DNA of 64,000 bases from Peptoniphilus sp. GNH (GCA_021307325.1 CP089931.1:1574979-1638978); one strand, 5' to 3'; numbered from the stretch's first letter, positions 41,861 to 52,279 are shown. The notes: generated from the letters alone by a model not told the origin. A program made the numbers and translations.

Positions 41861-44800
41861 TTGAAAGAAAAATACGAAAAGAAAAAAGAAAAAATATTTG
41901 AAGCAAGAAGGCTATGGAGCATACTTCTGGCCCTTATTATGCTAATAGGAGTCTTTCCATTTTCAGCCTTTGCCCGATCATATTCAGGGATAGTAGATAT
42001 TAGAGACCGTTGGACTAAAGACCGATTGGAATTTAAAGGAAATCCGGACATAACATGTGTATTGATTAAAGATCCGGGTCCGCGAAGAGATCAATATGAA
42101 GATGGGGGACCTAAAACTATACTTACGATATGGGCAAAAAATGGCGATTATTATGATGAGGAAAGTTATGAATATAACAATTTAATAAGTCTTTATATTA
42201 ATCGAATTATCTTTGAATTTAAAGCAAGCCAAGGAGAGCTTCCCGATGCCCTAAAAAAGATAGCCCCCAAGCCTTATGGAATATATGTTAGGGAAAGTCC
42301 TAATGGTTGGGAAAAAGGACCTATGTATAGCCCAAAAGGGCCACAAGACCCCACCCCTACCAAATGGAAAGACCCTAGCAATGGAAATGAATGGAAATTT
42401 AAAGGTTGGGAACAAAACCCAAGGGATAAATGGTATTTAGGAAGAAGCCTCCCAAACTATAGCCCTGATGACCTACAGGAACGTTGGAATTATGTTCGTT
42501 TCGTCGGCACCTGGTATATGCTTTCGAAAAAGCAAGAGTTAGATAAAGCCATTAAAGCTGCAGACGCTTTAACCAAGGCAGATGTCATCGCCAATAATGG
42601 GGAGAATGTCCCTGTCTTTAGAACTTGGGTAACAAAAAGTGTCGATGAGACCCTTAAAAGCACTTTAAAGACGGCAAAAGAAAAGTTTAATAATGATGAA
42701 GTTTCCCAAGGTGAGGTGGATGCAGCTGCCAATGCCTTAAAGACCGCTGTAGCCGCTTACAAACCCCAAAAAGGGCAAAAGGTATACGACAAAAACCCAA
42801 CATATGCTCAACCACAAGATGCCCACAAGGTGACCTTTGCCAAGGGGAGTGGCGTGGACATGGAGGGAGAAAACACCTTCTTCTATGTAAAAAATGGCAC
42901 AAGCCTACCGGCAGGAGAATTCCCAAAAGCCACTGCCCAAAACGGATTCGGCACCAAAATTTATTGGACACCGGAACAAGACACAGCCATTACCAAAGAC
43001 GAAACCTTTACTGCCAGCGCCAAAGCCGTGAATAAGGCAGACCTTGCAGCGAAAATTCAAGAAGCGGAAGGCTTGCTTGAAAAAGACAAGACCTCCGATC
43101 CTGCCCTGGCATTAAAGACCAAGGTAGATGAAGCCAAGGCCGTGGTAGGAGCCATAGACAATGGCACACAACGAGATCAAGACCAAGTGGATGGCAAGGC
43201 CAATGAACTGACCCAAGCCATCCAAGCCTTAAAAGACTTAAATAGCAAAAAAGAAGAAACAAAAAACGCCATCGCAGGCATCGAGGGCTTAAAACAAGGT
43301 GACATCACCGCCCTTCAAGGAGAGGTAGACAGCGCCAAAAACGCAGATGCAGTTGAAGCCGTCAAAGCAAAAGCGACGGCTCAAGGAAAAGCCAATAAGG
43401 CACTAGAAGAAGCAACAGCAGCAGTAGGAGCAGCAGAACAAGCAAAGACACAAGAAAAATATGGTGAAGCCAAGGCAAAAGTAGACGCTCTAGAAAATGG
43501 ACAAGCAAAAACAGATCTAGAAAATCGCTTAGCAGAAGTAGACAAATACATCAAAGCAGACAAAGCTATCAAAGACCTTGCAGGCAAAAATATAGCAGAC
43601 GTAACACCAAGCGACATAAGCAGCGCAGAAGATCTAATAAAAGCAGTAAAACAAGACTGGAAACAAAGCCTAACAGAACGTCTAAACACCATAAAAACAA
43701 ATAAAACAGCCTACGAAAAACTAACAGAAGCAACAGCATTGGTAGAAGCAGCAGAACAAGCAAAGACACAAGACAAATACGACCAAGCCAAGGCAAAAGT
43801 CGAAGCCCTAACACAAGGTCAAGACAAAACAAAATTACAAAATCGTCTAGCAGAAGTAGACAAATACATCAAAGCAGACAATAAATTAAAAGAAATTGAA
43901 GGCAAGAGCATAGCAGGAGTAAGTAACGACGACATAAGCAGTGCAGAAGGTCTAATAAACGCAGTAAAAGAAGACTGGCAACAAAGCCTAACAGAACGTC
44001 TAAACACCATAAAAACAAATAAAACAGCCTACGAAAAACTAACAGAAGCAACAGCATTGGTAGTAGCAGCAGAAAATGCCAAGACACAAGAAAAATACGA
44101 CCAAGCCAAGGCAAAAGTAGACGCTCTAGAAAATGGACAAGCCAAAACAGATCTAGAAAATCGCTTAGCAGAAGTAGACAAATACATCAAGGCAGACAAT
44201 AAATTAAAAGAAATCGAAGGCAAGAGCATAGAAGGAGTAACTAACGACGACATAAGCAATGCAGAAGGTCTAATAAATACAGTAAAACAAGACTGGAAAC
44301 AAAGCCTAACAGATCGTCTAAACACCATAAAAGAAAAAGTGGCAGAAGCAGCAGTTACCGCCCTTGAAGGCAAAAAAGGAAACGTAACAGACAAAGAAAT
44401 ACAAGCTGCTCAAGAAAAAATAGACAAGGTAACAGACAACAACAAGAAAACTGCCCTAGAAGGACGTCTAGACCAAGTAAAAGAAGCGAAAAAGGCAAAA
44501 GAAAAAGAAGATAAGGCCCAAGGCGAAGCTCAAAAAGCTCTAGATAAACTAACAGGCGATGGCATCACAGACGAAAACATCAAAAAGGCTCAAGACGAAA
44601 TAAATAAAGTTACAGATCCTAGCAAAAAACAAGAACTTCAAGAAAAACTAAATCAAATCATAGCAGAAAAAGCAGTAAAAGAGCTTGAAGACAAAAAAGG
44701 AAACGTAACAGACGGAGAAATAACAAAAGCCAAAGAAAAAATAAACAAAGTCACCGATGAAGGAAAGAAAAATGACTTAAATCGTCGCATAGGTGAAGTG

Positions 44801-47800
44801 GAAAAAGCCAAGGGACTACAAGACGAAGCAGAAAAAGCAGTCTCCGATCTTGAAAAACCAAATGCCAATGTCACCGATGATGCAATACAAGAAGCCAAAG
44901 AAAAAATAGACAAGGTAACTAACGCAGACAAAAAACAAAACTTGAATGATCGCCTTGAAAAAGTAAAAACAGACAAAAAAGAAAAAGACGCTCAAGGCGA
45001 AGCCCAAAAAGCTCTAGACAAACTAACAGGCGATGGCATCACAGACGAAAACATCAAAAAGGCTCAAGAAGAAATAGATAAAGTTACAGATCCTAACAAA
45101 AAGCAAGAACTGCAAGAAAAACTAAATCAAATCATAGCAGAAAAAGCAGTAAAAGAGCTTGAAGACAAAAAAGGAAACGTAACAGACGGAGAAATACAAG
45201 CTGCTCAAGCAAAGGTAGAAAAGGTAACAGACACCGGCAAGAAAACTGAACTGAATAATCGTCTAGACAAGGTTAAAAAACTAAACGAAGCAAAAACCGA
45301 AGCAGAAAAAGCCATAAACAAATTAGAAAAGCTAGACACTACAGAAAAAGATGGCTTCAAGACAAGGGTAAAAGACGCAAGCACAATTGATGATGTAGAC
45401 AAGATAGTTCTAGAAGCTCAAAAAGAAAATGCCAAGAAAAAAATTGATGACATGAACAACTTATCAAAAGAAGATAAGAAAAAAGCAAAAGAAGGCATCG
45501 AAAATGCAGGCGATAAAGATGAAATAGACACAAAAGTATCGGATGCACAAAATAAAGACAATAAAGAAGCGGCAAAAAAACTAGAATCAGCAAAAAGAAA
45601 AGCGGAAGAAACCATAAATAACTTGGACAAGCTAAGCCCGACAGAAAAAGATGGTTTCAAAAAGAAGGTAACAGATGCCAACACTATTGATGATGTCAAT
45701 AAAGTGGTCCTAGATGCAGCAAAAGAAAACGCCAAGAAAAAAATAGCTGAAATGGATAAGTTAACACCAAAAGAGAAAAAAGATTTTAATAAATCCATAG
45801 AAGAATCATCAAATGCAAGCGACATAGAAGACGTAGTAAACAGAGCTCAGGGACAACAAAATCAAAGGCTGGGAGCAGAAGTTCAAGAAGCAACAAGTTT
45901 AGTTGAAAAAGCGGAAGAAACAAAAACGGAAGCCAACTACAATACAGCCAAGACAGCAGTAGACAAGCTAGGAGATAGCAAGGAAAAAACAAATCTACAA
46001 AACCGTCTAGCAGAAGTAGAAAAATACATCCAAGCAGACAAGGAATTAAAAGTCCTAGAAGGAAAAGACGTAGCAAGTCTAACACCAAGTGATATAAGCA
46101 AGGTAGAAGACTTAATAGGAAAGGTAAAAGATGCTTGGAAGCAAGACCTTACAAACCGTCTAGACCAAGTAAAACAAAAGATACAAGCAAAAGAACAACT
46201 GGAAAAAGATAAAAAAGCAGCAAAGGCTAAGGTGGAGGCACTAGACAAGCTAGACCGAAATGAAAAAGACGCCTACGAAGGAAGAATAGACGGGGCAGCA
46301 GACAAGGCTCAAGTAGATGGCATAGTCCTTGAAGCTCAAAAAGAAAATGCTAAAAAGAAAATAGCTGAGATGGACAAGCTAACACCAACAGAGAAAGAAA
46401 ATGCCAATAATGCAATAGACCAGTCACAAAATGAAGACGGAGTAAATACGGTAGTAGACAATGCCCAAGCAGATCAAGATCAAAGACGAAGCCTAGAAGA
46501 AAAAAAGGTGCAAGCAAAGGCTAAGGTAGAAGCACTAAAAGAGTTAAACCAAGATGAAAAATCACCCTTCATAGCAAGAATAGAAGGGGCGCAAAACGAA
46601 AACGACATCAATAGTGCAGTTCTAGACGCTCAAAAAGCAAATGCTAAAAAGAAAATAGCCGCTATGGACAAGCTAGAAGACGGAGAACGTCAAGCAGCAG
46701 ATGAAGCAATAAATCAAGCCCAAGATGAAAATGCAATAAATGCAGCAGTAGAAGATGCCAATACAAAGCAAACTGAAAGAAAAAGTCTAATAGAATACAA
46801 AGACGAAGCAAAACGAAAAATAGAAGCCCTAGACAAGCTAGACCAAAACAAAAAAGATGACTACGAAAGAAGAGTAGACGGGGCAGCAGACAAGGCACAA
46901 GTAGATGGCATAGTTCTAGAAGCACAAAAAGAAAACGCCAAGAAAAAAATCTCAGACCTCAACAACCTAAGTCCAGAACAAAGACAAGAAGCAGAAAGAA
47001 ACATAGACAATGCGAGAAACGAAAACGAAATAACAAACATTGTAGCAGAAGCTTCAGGAAGAAATCAAAACGCACAAGAAAACTCTGTAAACAATAGCTA
47101 CTCAAGACAACTTCAATTTGGCATAATAATAAGACCGGCAAAAGAAGAAGAAAAGAAAGTAGAAAAGACAGAAGAAAAGAAGGTCGAATTAAGACACAAA
47201 GAAGCCTACATCAAAGGATATCCAGACGGAAGCTTCAGACCAAATGGAAAAATAACAAGAGCAGAAGCAGCCTCAATGATAGCAAAACTAGCAGGACTAG
47301 ACCTAAGCAATAGCAAAAACCCAGGTCTAAAAGACACCAAAGATGCATGGTACAACTCAGCGATAAACGCCATGATAAAGAAAAACCTCATGGAAACAGA
47401 CGAAAATGGAAACTTCAGACCAGACGAAGCCATAACAAGAGCAGAATTCGCAAGAGCCCTCTTCTATCTAGACAAAGACAACAAAAAAACAACTAACATG
47501 AAAGACATAAGAGGACACAAGTATCAAGAAGCCATAGAAAGAGCCTATGCAAACGGCCACATCAAAGGCTACCCAGACGGAAGCTTTAGACCAGATGCAG
47601 CCATAACAAGAGCAGAAGCAGTAAAAATCTTAAATCACTTCGACAAAAGAAAAGTTAAGGAAAATAGCTTAGGAAAAGTAAAGAGTGAAATAAAAGGCTT
47701 CACAGACTTAAAAGAAAGCCATTGGGCTTACTTTGAAATACTTGTAGCAAGCACATCCTACTCCTATCTATACGATCTAGAAGGATATGCTCTAATATCT

Positions 47801-47815
47801 AATATAGACAGATAG
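41861..47815 (+). CDS. Giant SLH-anchored surface protein with FIVAR, helical and GA-type albumin-binding repeats
   Basis: A 1984-aa exported protein. TTG 41861 has AGGAG 8 nt upstream. A long basic N-region then LLALIMLIGVFPFSAFA forms the signal. Residues ~40-225 are a unique globular domain. FIVAR modules lie at ~230-305 and ~395-465, and a Listeria/Bacteroides-type beta repeat between. About 95-105-aa helical repeats with LAEVDKYIKAD start near 43430, 43745, 44045 and 45895. About 70-aa repeats with GNVTDGEI lie at 44340-45280, and GA modules (AEKAINKLEKLDTTEKDGF type, also EAQKENAKKKI) at 45290-47060. Three SLH domains (GYPDGSFRPNGKITRAEA) lie at 47200-47650. GA modules in Finegoldia/Streptococcus bind serum albumin; binding here is inferred. 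The gene's DNA repeats make slippage or recombination likely. Confidence 0.9.
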   Translation: MKEKYEKKKEKIFEARRLWSILLALIMLIGVFPFSAFARSYSGIVDIRDRWTKDRLEFKGNPDITCVLIKDPGPRRDQYEDGGPKTILTIWAKNGDYYDEESYEYNNLISLYINRIIFEFKASQGELPDALKKIAPKPYGIYVRESPNGWEKGPMYSPKGPQDPTPTKWKDPSNGNEWKFKGWEQNPRDKWYLGRSLPNYSPDDLQERWNYVRFVGTWYMLSKKQELDKAIKAADALTKADVIANNGENVPVFRTWVTKSVDETLKSTLKTAKEKFNNDEVSQGEVDAAANALKTAVAAYKPQKGQKVYDKNPTYAQPQDAHKVTFAKGSGVDMEGENTFFYVKNGTSLPAGEFPKATAQNGFGTKIYWTPEQDTAITKDETFTASAKAVNKADLAAKIQEAEGLLEKDKTSDPALALKTKVDEAKAVVGAIDNGTQRDQDQVDGKANELTQAIQALKDLNSKKEETKNAIAGIEGLKQGDITALQGEVDSAKNADAVEAVKAKATAQGKANKALEEATAAVGAAEQAKTQEKYGEAKAKVDALENGQAKTDLENRLAEVDKYIKADKAIKDLAGKNIADVTPSDISSAEDLIKAVKQDWKQSLTERLNTIKTNKTAYEKLTEATALVEAAEQAKTQDKYDQAKAKVEALTQGQDKTKLQNRLAEVDKYIKADNKLKEIEGKSIAGVSNDDISSAEGLINAVKEDWQQSLTERLNTIKTNKTAYEKLTEATALVVAAENAKTQEKYDQAKAKVDALENGQAKTDLENRLAEVDKYIKADNKLKEIEGKSIEGVTNDDISNAEGLINTVKQDWKQSLTDRLNTIKEKVAEAAVTALEGKKGNVTDKEIQAAQEKIDKVTDNNKKTALEGRLDQVKEAKKAKEKEDKAQGEAQKALDKLTGDGITDENIKKAQDEINKVTDPSKKQELQEKLNQIIAEKAVKELEDKKGNVTDGEITKAKEKINKVTDEGKKNDLNRRIGEVEKAKGLQDEAEKAVSDLEKPNANVTDDAIQEAKEKIDKVTNADKKQNLNDRLEKVKTDKKEKDAQGEAQKALDKLTGDGITDENIKKAQEEIDKVTDPNKKQELQEKLNQIIAEKAVKELEDKKGNVTDGEIQAAQAKVEKVTDTGKKTELNNRLDKVKKLNEAKTEAEKAINKLEKLDTTEKDGFKTRVKDASTIDDVDKIVLEAQKENAKKKIDDMNNLSKEDKKKAKEGIENAGDKDEIDTKVSDAQNKDNKEAAKKLESAKRKAEETINNLDKLSPTEKDGFKKKVTDANTIDDVNKVVLDAAKENAKKKIAEMDKLTPKEKKDFNKSIEESSNASDIEDVVNRAQGQQNQRLGAEVQEATSLVEKAEETKTEANYNTAKTAVDKLGDSKEKTNLQNRLAEVEKYIQADKELKVLEGKDVASLTPSDISKVEDLIGKVKDAWKQDLTNRLDQVKQKIQAKEQLEKDKKAAKAKVEALDKLDRNEKDAYEGRIDGAADKAQVDGIVLEAQKENAKKKIAEMDKLTPTEKENANNAIDQSQNEDGVNTVVDNAQADQDQRRSLEEKKVQAKAKVEALKELNQDEKSPFIARIEGAQNENDINSAVLDAQKANAKKKIAAMDKLEDGERQAADEAINQAQDENAINAAVEDANTKQTERKSLIEYKDEAKRKIEALDKLDQNKKDDYERRVDGAADKAQVDGIVLEAQKENAKKKISDLNNLSPEQRQEAERNIDNARNENEITNIVAEASGRNQNAQENSVNNSYSRQLQFGIIIRPAKEEEKKVEKTEEKKVELRHKEAYIKGYPDGSFRPNGKITRAEAASMIAKLAGLDLSNSKNPGLKDTKDAWYNSAINAMIKKNLMETDENGNFRPDEAITRAEFARALFYLDKDNKKTTNMKDIRGHKYQEAIERAYANGHIKGYPDGSFRPDAAITRAEAVKILNHFDKRKVKENSLGKVKSEIKGFTDLKESHWAYFEILVASTSYSYLYDLEGYALISNIDR

Positions 47816-47852
47816 GCTTAGCTTAAAACTAAATACGAGCCGAGGGGCTTAC

Positions 47853-47888
47853 AAAAAAACTGTTGGAAATAAAATCCAACAGTTTTTT
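47853..47888. terminator. Bidirectional terminator between the giant gene and nrdB
   Basis: AAAAACTGTTGG pairs with CCAACAGTTTTT; A/T runs on both sides serve both convergent genes. Confidence 0.9.
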
Positions 47889-47907
47889 GTATTTAGATTA
47901 TTAAATT

Positions 47908-48951
47908 TTAAAGGTCATCTTCTATGGCGCTTGATTTGGTATAGGCTGATGGTTTTGCTTCAAAGAAGTCTGTTTTTATGGCATTTGGATCTGAGTATTC
48001 GCTGACCCATTCCATGGATTTTGGCTCCTTGTCATAGCCTGGATAGAGTTCTTCAAAGCCCAAATTTTTGGCTCGGAGATTGCCCAAGTATTTTATATAG
48101 TCGCTTACCATTTCAAGGCTTAGGCCTTGGATATTGTCTCCTATGACATAGGCTGCCCAGGAGAGTTCTTCTTGGACACCTTTTTTTAGCATTTGCCTAT
48201 AAAATTCTACTTTGTCATCTGTAAAAAGCTCGGGGCTTTCTTTTTTGAGGTCTATAATTATGGATCTAAAGAGCCAGAGGTGGGTGTTTTCGTCTCTATT
48301 TATATATCTTATTTCTTGGACTGTGCCTGGCATCTTGCCCATGCGACCTAAATTGTAAAAGAACATAAAGCCGGAGTAGAAGTAGATTCCTTCTAAGATA
48401 TAGTTGGCTATTAGGGCCTTCATGAAAGTGAAGGTGTTTTTTTCTTCTAGGAAGTCATTGTATTGGTCGCCTATGAATTTGTTTCTCTCGAGCAAGACCT
48501 TGTCTTCCTTCCATTGGTAGAGGATTTTTGTTCTTTCTTCTGGCGAACAAATGGTATCCAAAATATAGGAGTAGGATTGGGAATGGATGGATTCTTGGTA
48601 GGCCTGGATTGAGAGGCAGAGGTTTATCTCGTTTGCAGTTATATAGGCTTGCAGGTTTGGCAACTGGGCTGTTTGCAGGGAGTCCAGATAGGTTAGGAAG
48701 GAGATTATTTTGTCGTATGCCGTCTTTTCGTATTGGTCCAGAAGTCTATAGTCTTTTATGTCTTGGTTTAGATTTATTTCTTCTGGTATCCAAAAGTTAT
48801 TCATGGCTTGTCTATACCAGTCTGATGTCCAGAGGTATTTTAAATTGTTAAAATCGTTTAAATTGGTTGTGTTTCCGTTAAAAATCTTTCTCTTTGATAA
48901 TTCTATGTCTCCATCTTCGTTGAAGAGACCACGTTTTTTTAATTCTGTCAT
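47908..48951 (-). CDS. nrdB: Class I ribonucleotide reductase beta subunit
   Basis: A 347-aa R2 protein that houses the metal-tyrosyl radical. Ligands are visible in order: TYLDSLQ (Asp), QESIHSQSY (Glu, His and the radical Tyr four residues after His), ILEGIYFYSGF (Glu) and RDENTHLWLF (Glu, His). The conserved Tyr is present, so a Tyr-radical class is likely. It makes deoxyribonucleotides with NrdA under aerobic or microaerobic conditions. The start has AGGAGG upstream, and it lies 9 nt after nrdA in the same operon. The C-terminus is acidic as needed for NrdA docking. Confidence 0.93.
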   Translation of the reverse strand: MTELKKRGLFNEDGDIELSKRKIFNGNTTNLNDFNNLKYLWTSDWYRQAMNNFWIPEEINLNQDIKDYRLLDQYEKTAYDKIISFLTYLDSLQTAQLPNLQAYITANEINLCLSIQAYQESIHSQSYSYILDTICSPEERTKILYQWKEDKVLLERNKFIGDQYNDFLEEKNTFTFMKALIANYILEGIYFYSGFMFFYNLGRMGKMPGTVQEIRYINRDENTHLWLFRSIIIDLKKESPELFTDDKVEFYRQMLKKGVQEELSWAAYVIGDNIQGLSLEMVSDYIKYLGNLRAKNLGFEELYPGYDKEPKSMEWVSEYSDPNAIKTDFFEAKPSAYTKSSAIEDDL

Positions 48952-48960
48952 TTTTTCCTC

Positions 48961-51489
48961 CTAACTTGCACAATAATCACATTCTTCGACTTCAAGCGAC
49001 TTGCTTCTCACATAGTAAATGGATTTTACTCCGACTTCCCAGGCTCTTATATAGAGGTTTAAAAGTCCTCTCATGGTGATGTCTGTTGTGATGTAAAAGT
49101 TCATAGATTGACCTTGGTCGATGTGCCTTTGGCGGATACCGGCAACTTCGGCTGCAATTAATTGGTCAATTTCGTGGGCGTTTTCATAAATCCAAAAGCT
49201 TTGAGCGTTTAGATCGGGGGCGACTCTGGGGATTATGGAACCCTTTTTTTCTTCGAGAAAGTATCTTTTCATAAGTGGATCTACGCCTGCTGTTGTGCCT
49301 GCTAGTATGGATGTTGAGCCTGTGGGTGCTATTGCCATTATATAGGCATTTCTAAGTCCATTTTCTTTTATGTCTTCTTGTAGCTCTAGCCATCTCTTGG
49401 AGTAGTAGTCCCTTCTTTCAAAGTATTTTCCACTTTGCCATTCGCTGCCTTCAAAAAGACCATAGGAGCCTTTTTCTTTGGCTATTTGCATGGAGGCCTT
49501 GATGGCAAAATAATTGATATCTTCAAAAACTCTGTTGGCCCATTTTTTGTGGTCTTCCAAATCCGAGAAGGCTATCTTGTCTTTTACTAGAGCGTGGTGG
49601 TAGCCACTCACACCCAGACCTATGGCTCTATATTTTCTATTTGTAATCTTGGCATAGGGTAGGGGGTAGTAGTTTAGGTCAATTACATTATCAAGGCCTC
49701 TTACAGCTGTTTGGATGATGTCTTCGAGCTTATTTTTGTCATCTAGGTCTATGTTGCCGAGCACAAGCGATGCCAGATTGCAGACTACGAAGTCGCCTGG
49801 TCTTGTGGTATTTACTACTACGGTGTCTCCGTCTTTTGTCTTTATTTCTGTTGAGATTGTTTCTATGGGAGACATGTTTTGCATGATTTCAGTGCAGAGA
49901 TTTGATGAATATATCATGCCAGCGTGCTTGTTGGGATTCATTTCGTTTACATGGTCTCTGTTGAAGGTGAAGGGAGTGCCGGTTTCAGTCATGGATTTTA
50001 AAATCAAACGAACCATATCTTTTACCGTCAAAATCCTCTTTGAGATTGTGGGGTCATAGGCACAATCCCAGTAGCGCTCTTCCCATTCTTTTCCGTAAAA
50101 ATCTTCTAGACAGTAGCCTTTTTTTGCCATTATTTCATGAGGGTCAAACATATACCAATTGGCATTTATGTTTTCTTTTGCCAATTTCCAAAAGAGATTG
50201 GGATAGCAAACGGCAGGGAAGATGTCGTGGGCCTTCATCCTGTCATCGCCATTGTTGGTTCTCAGTTGTAAAAACTCGGGTATATCCTTGTGCCAAACAT
50301 CGAGATAGCAGGCGACAGAACCTTGTCTGACACCGAGTTGGTCTACTGCCACTGCTGTGTCATTTGCTAGTTTTATCCATCTTATAACTCCTCCGGCAGC
50401 TCCTTTGAAACCGCGGATGTCTGATCCGTTGGCTCTGACCTTGCCGAAATAAAGACCCATGCCGCCGCCATGCTTGGACACTTGGGCGAAGTTGTCTATG
50501 GATCTGTAAATGCCTTCAAGGCTATCTGGCACTGTGTCTATAAAGCAAGATGAAAGTTGATGGAAGGGCTTTCTGGCATTGGACATGGTAGGGGTTGCGA
50601 CTGTTATTTGTAGCTTGCTCAGGATGTCATAAGATTTTTTGACCCACTTTAGGCGGTCTTTTTCTTTTAACATGAGGTGCATGGCAATTCCCATATACAT
50701 TTCTTGGGGCGACTCTAAAATTTTGCCATCGTGAGTTCTTATAAGATATCTTTTTATGAGAAGATCCAAGGCAGAATATGTCAGAAGCTCGCATCTACTC
50801 TTGTCCATATAGGTTTCTAGTTGGTCTATTTCTTCTTTTGTGTAGGAGTCTAAAATGTATTTGCCATAGAGGCCGAGATTTTCCATGTATTTAATTTTGT
50901 CGTAAAAAGAGGAGGAATTTAGCTCTTTTAAATTTTCTTCTAGATCTAGCTTTAAGTCCAAATTCAAGAGCCTGCCAGCTATATATTCCCACTTGGGAGC
51001 TTCCTTGCTTGTGAGTTCGGCAGCTGCTCTAGTTAGAAGACCGAGAGCTTCCTTATCTTTTGTGGTGGCCTTTGTGAAGGATTGAAATTTTAAGAAGAGA
51101 GATTCGAGGTCATATCTTTTGCTGTCGAAATCTTTTCTGATTTTTCTTAAAATCTGTTCTATGTCTATATTTGGCATATAAGATTTGAAAGATTCGAAAA
51201 TTTTGCGGTCTCTAGAGTGGATTTGCCTATATAGGATAAAGGACTTCACCACATCTATGTGTTTGAAATCAATGAGCGTAAGCTCTACTAAATCTTGAAT
51301 CTCTTCTACGCCTGGATTGTGTTTTCCACTAAAATTTTTTTGTAGTTTTTCTTCGATTAGGTCTGTCATTTTTTCTATTTCTCCATCTGCGGGAGTTTTA
51401 TTTATTGAATCGAAGGCCTTTTTCATGGCTATTGAAATTTTATTTTTGTCGAAAGGTGCCAAGTTCCCCTTTCTCTTTTTGATTTGCAT
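48961..51489 (-). CDS. nrdA: Class I ribonucleotide reductase alpha subunit with ATP-cone
   Basis: An 842-aa catalytic subunit. Residues 1-95 form an ATP-cone (LAPFDKNKISIAMKKAFDSI), the dATP switch of the enzyme. The core contains ATPTMSNARKPFHQLSSCF (active-site Cys), GGGMGLYFGKVR, and NLCTEIMQNM with the N-x-C-x-E radical triad. The carboxyl end VEECDYCAS carries the thioredoxin-reducible CxxC. The subunit reduces ribonucleoside diphosphates. GGTGAT precedes the ATG. It is the first gene of the nrdAB operon, with an NrdR-like box in the leader. Confidence 0.95.
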   Translation of the reverse strand: MQIKKRKGNLAPFDKNKISIAMKKAFDSINKTPADGEIEKMTDLIEEKLQKNFSGKHNPGVEEIQDLVELTLIDFKHIDVVKSFILYRQIHSRDRKIFESFKSYMPNIDIEQILRKIRKDFDSKRYDLESLFLKFQSFTKATTKDKEALGLLTRAAAELTSKEAPKWEYIAGRLLNLDLKLDLEENLKELNSSSFYDKIKYMENLGLYGKYILDSYTKEEIDQLETYMDKSRCELLTYSALDLLIKRYLIRTHDGKILESPQEMYMGIAMHLMLKEKDRLKWVKKSYDILSKLQITVATPTMSNARKPFHQLSSCFIDTVPDSLEGIYRSIDNFAQVSKHGGGMGLYFGKVRANGSDIRGFKGAAGGVIRWIKLANDTAVAVDQLGVRQGSVACYLDVWHKDIPEFLQLRTNNGDDRMKAHDIFPAVCYPNLFWKLAKENINANWYMFDPHEIMAKKGYCLEDFYGKEWEERYWDCAYDPTISKRILTVKDMVRLILKSMTETGTPFTFNRDHVNEMNPNKHAGMIYSSNLCTEIMQNMSPIETISTEIKTKDGDTVVVNTTRPGDFVVCNLASLVLGNIDLDDKNKLEDIIQTAVRGLDNVIDLNYYPLPYAKITNRKYRAIGLGVSGYHHALVKDKIAFSDLEDHKKWANRVFEDINYFAIKASMQIAKEKGSYGLFEGSEWQSGKYFERRDYYSKRWLELQEDIKENGLRNAYIMAIAPTGSTSILAGTTAGVDPLMKRYFLEEKKGSIIPRVAPDLNAQSFWIYENAHEIDQLIAAEVAGIRQRHIDQGQSMNFYITTDITMRGLLNLYIRAWEVGVKSIYYVRSKSLEVEECDYCAS

Positions 51490-51499
51490 TTGATCACCA

Positions 51500-51515
51500 T
51501 CTCTATATATTGTGT
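51500..51515. promoter_or_regulatory. NrdR-like box before nrdA
   Basis: On the minus strand ACACAATATATAGAGA matches the NrdR consensus (ACACWATATATWGTGT) at 14 of 16 positions. A second box at the usual spacing was not found. Confidence 0.5.
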
Positions 51516-51574
51516 TTAATTTTTTAATACCTTAATCATCATACCATAACTTGTTAGATATGGGGGCATAAATA

Positions 51575-51608
51575 ATAAAAAAATAGCACCCCTTGCTGGG
51601 TGCTATTA
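51575..51608 (-). terminator. Terminator of hpf
   Basis: AATAGCACCC...GGGTGCTATT on the minus strand, followed by seven Ts. Confidence 0.85.
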
Positions 51609-51624
51609 ATTCACATGATAGAGT

Positions 51625-52161
51625 TTATTTTAGCTTGGCTTCTATTATGCCGTAGTCTCCGTCTTCACGCTTGTAGACTATGTTTACTTCTTCTGTATTG
51701 CCATTTAGAAAGACGAAGAAGTTGTGGTTTAGAAGTTCCATTTGAAGGACTGCTTCTTCTTCCATCATAGGTTTTAGATCGAAAGATTTTCTCCTTACGA
51801 TTGTATTTTCATCTTCATCTTCATGTTCTATTGGGCTTTCTACTTCTTCAAATTTTATAGAAGTGTTGTCCTTGTATCTTTTCTTGAGTCTTGTTTTATA
51901 TTTTTTTATTTGTCTTTCCAGAGAGTTTTGTACCTTGTCTATTGATGAGTACATGTCGGAAGACGAATCCTCAGCTCTTAAAATTGTGCCAGGCAAAAAG
52001 ATGGTTACCTCGATTTTTTGGTTGCCCTTGGTCGAGGAGAGAGTTGCTCTTGCCAAGATTTCGTCGGAGAAATACTTGTCAAGTTTGGATAGCTTGTCTT
52101 CAACTTTTGATTTTAGGCTTTCTGTCAAAGAGATATTTTTACCAACTAATTCTAATTTCAT
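51625..52161 (-). CDS. hpf: Long-form ribosome hibernation promoting factor
   Basis: A 178-aa protein. The N-terminal ribosome-binding domain (1-100) begins KLELVGKNISLTESLKSKVE, then VEDKLSKLDKYF. The C-terminal dimerisation domain (~125-178) has the RRKSFDLKPMMEEEAVLQME pattern. It is the long form that joins two 70S ribosomes into inactive 100S particles during stress. AAGGAGG is upstream. Monocistronic, with its own terminator. Confidence 0.95.
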   Translation of the reverse strand: MKLELVGKNISLTESLKSKVEDKLSKLDKYFSDEILARATLSSTKGNQKIEVTIFLPGTILRAEDSSSDMYSSIDKVQNSLERQIKKYKTRLKKRYKDNTSIKFEEVESPIEHEDEDENTIVRRKSFDLKPMMEEEAVLQMELLNHNFFVFLNGNTEEVNIVYKREDGDYGIIEAKLK

Positions 52162-52279
52162 ATTAAGTCCTCCTTTTTATATATTATACCCATTAAGATC
52201 AAAATATAAAATCGTTTTCAAATAATACTCATACAATAAAATTTTCCCCAATCTGTTATACTAAGACTAGAGGTAAAGT

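Noticed and set aside
43000-47141. Many minus-strand frames of 60-135 aa opposite the giant gene
   Set aside because: They are leucine-, serine- or cysteine-rich shadows of a repetitive lysine/glutamate-coding strand, with no start signals.
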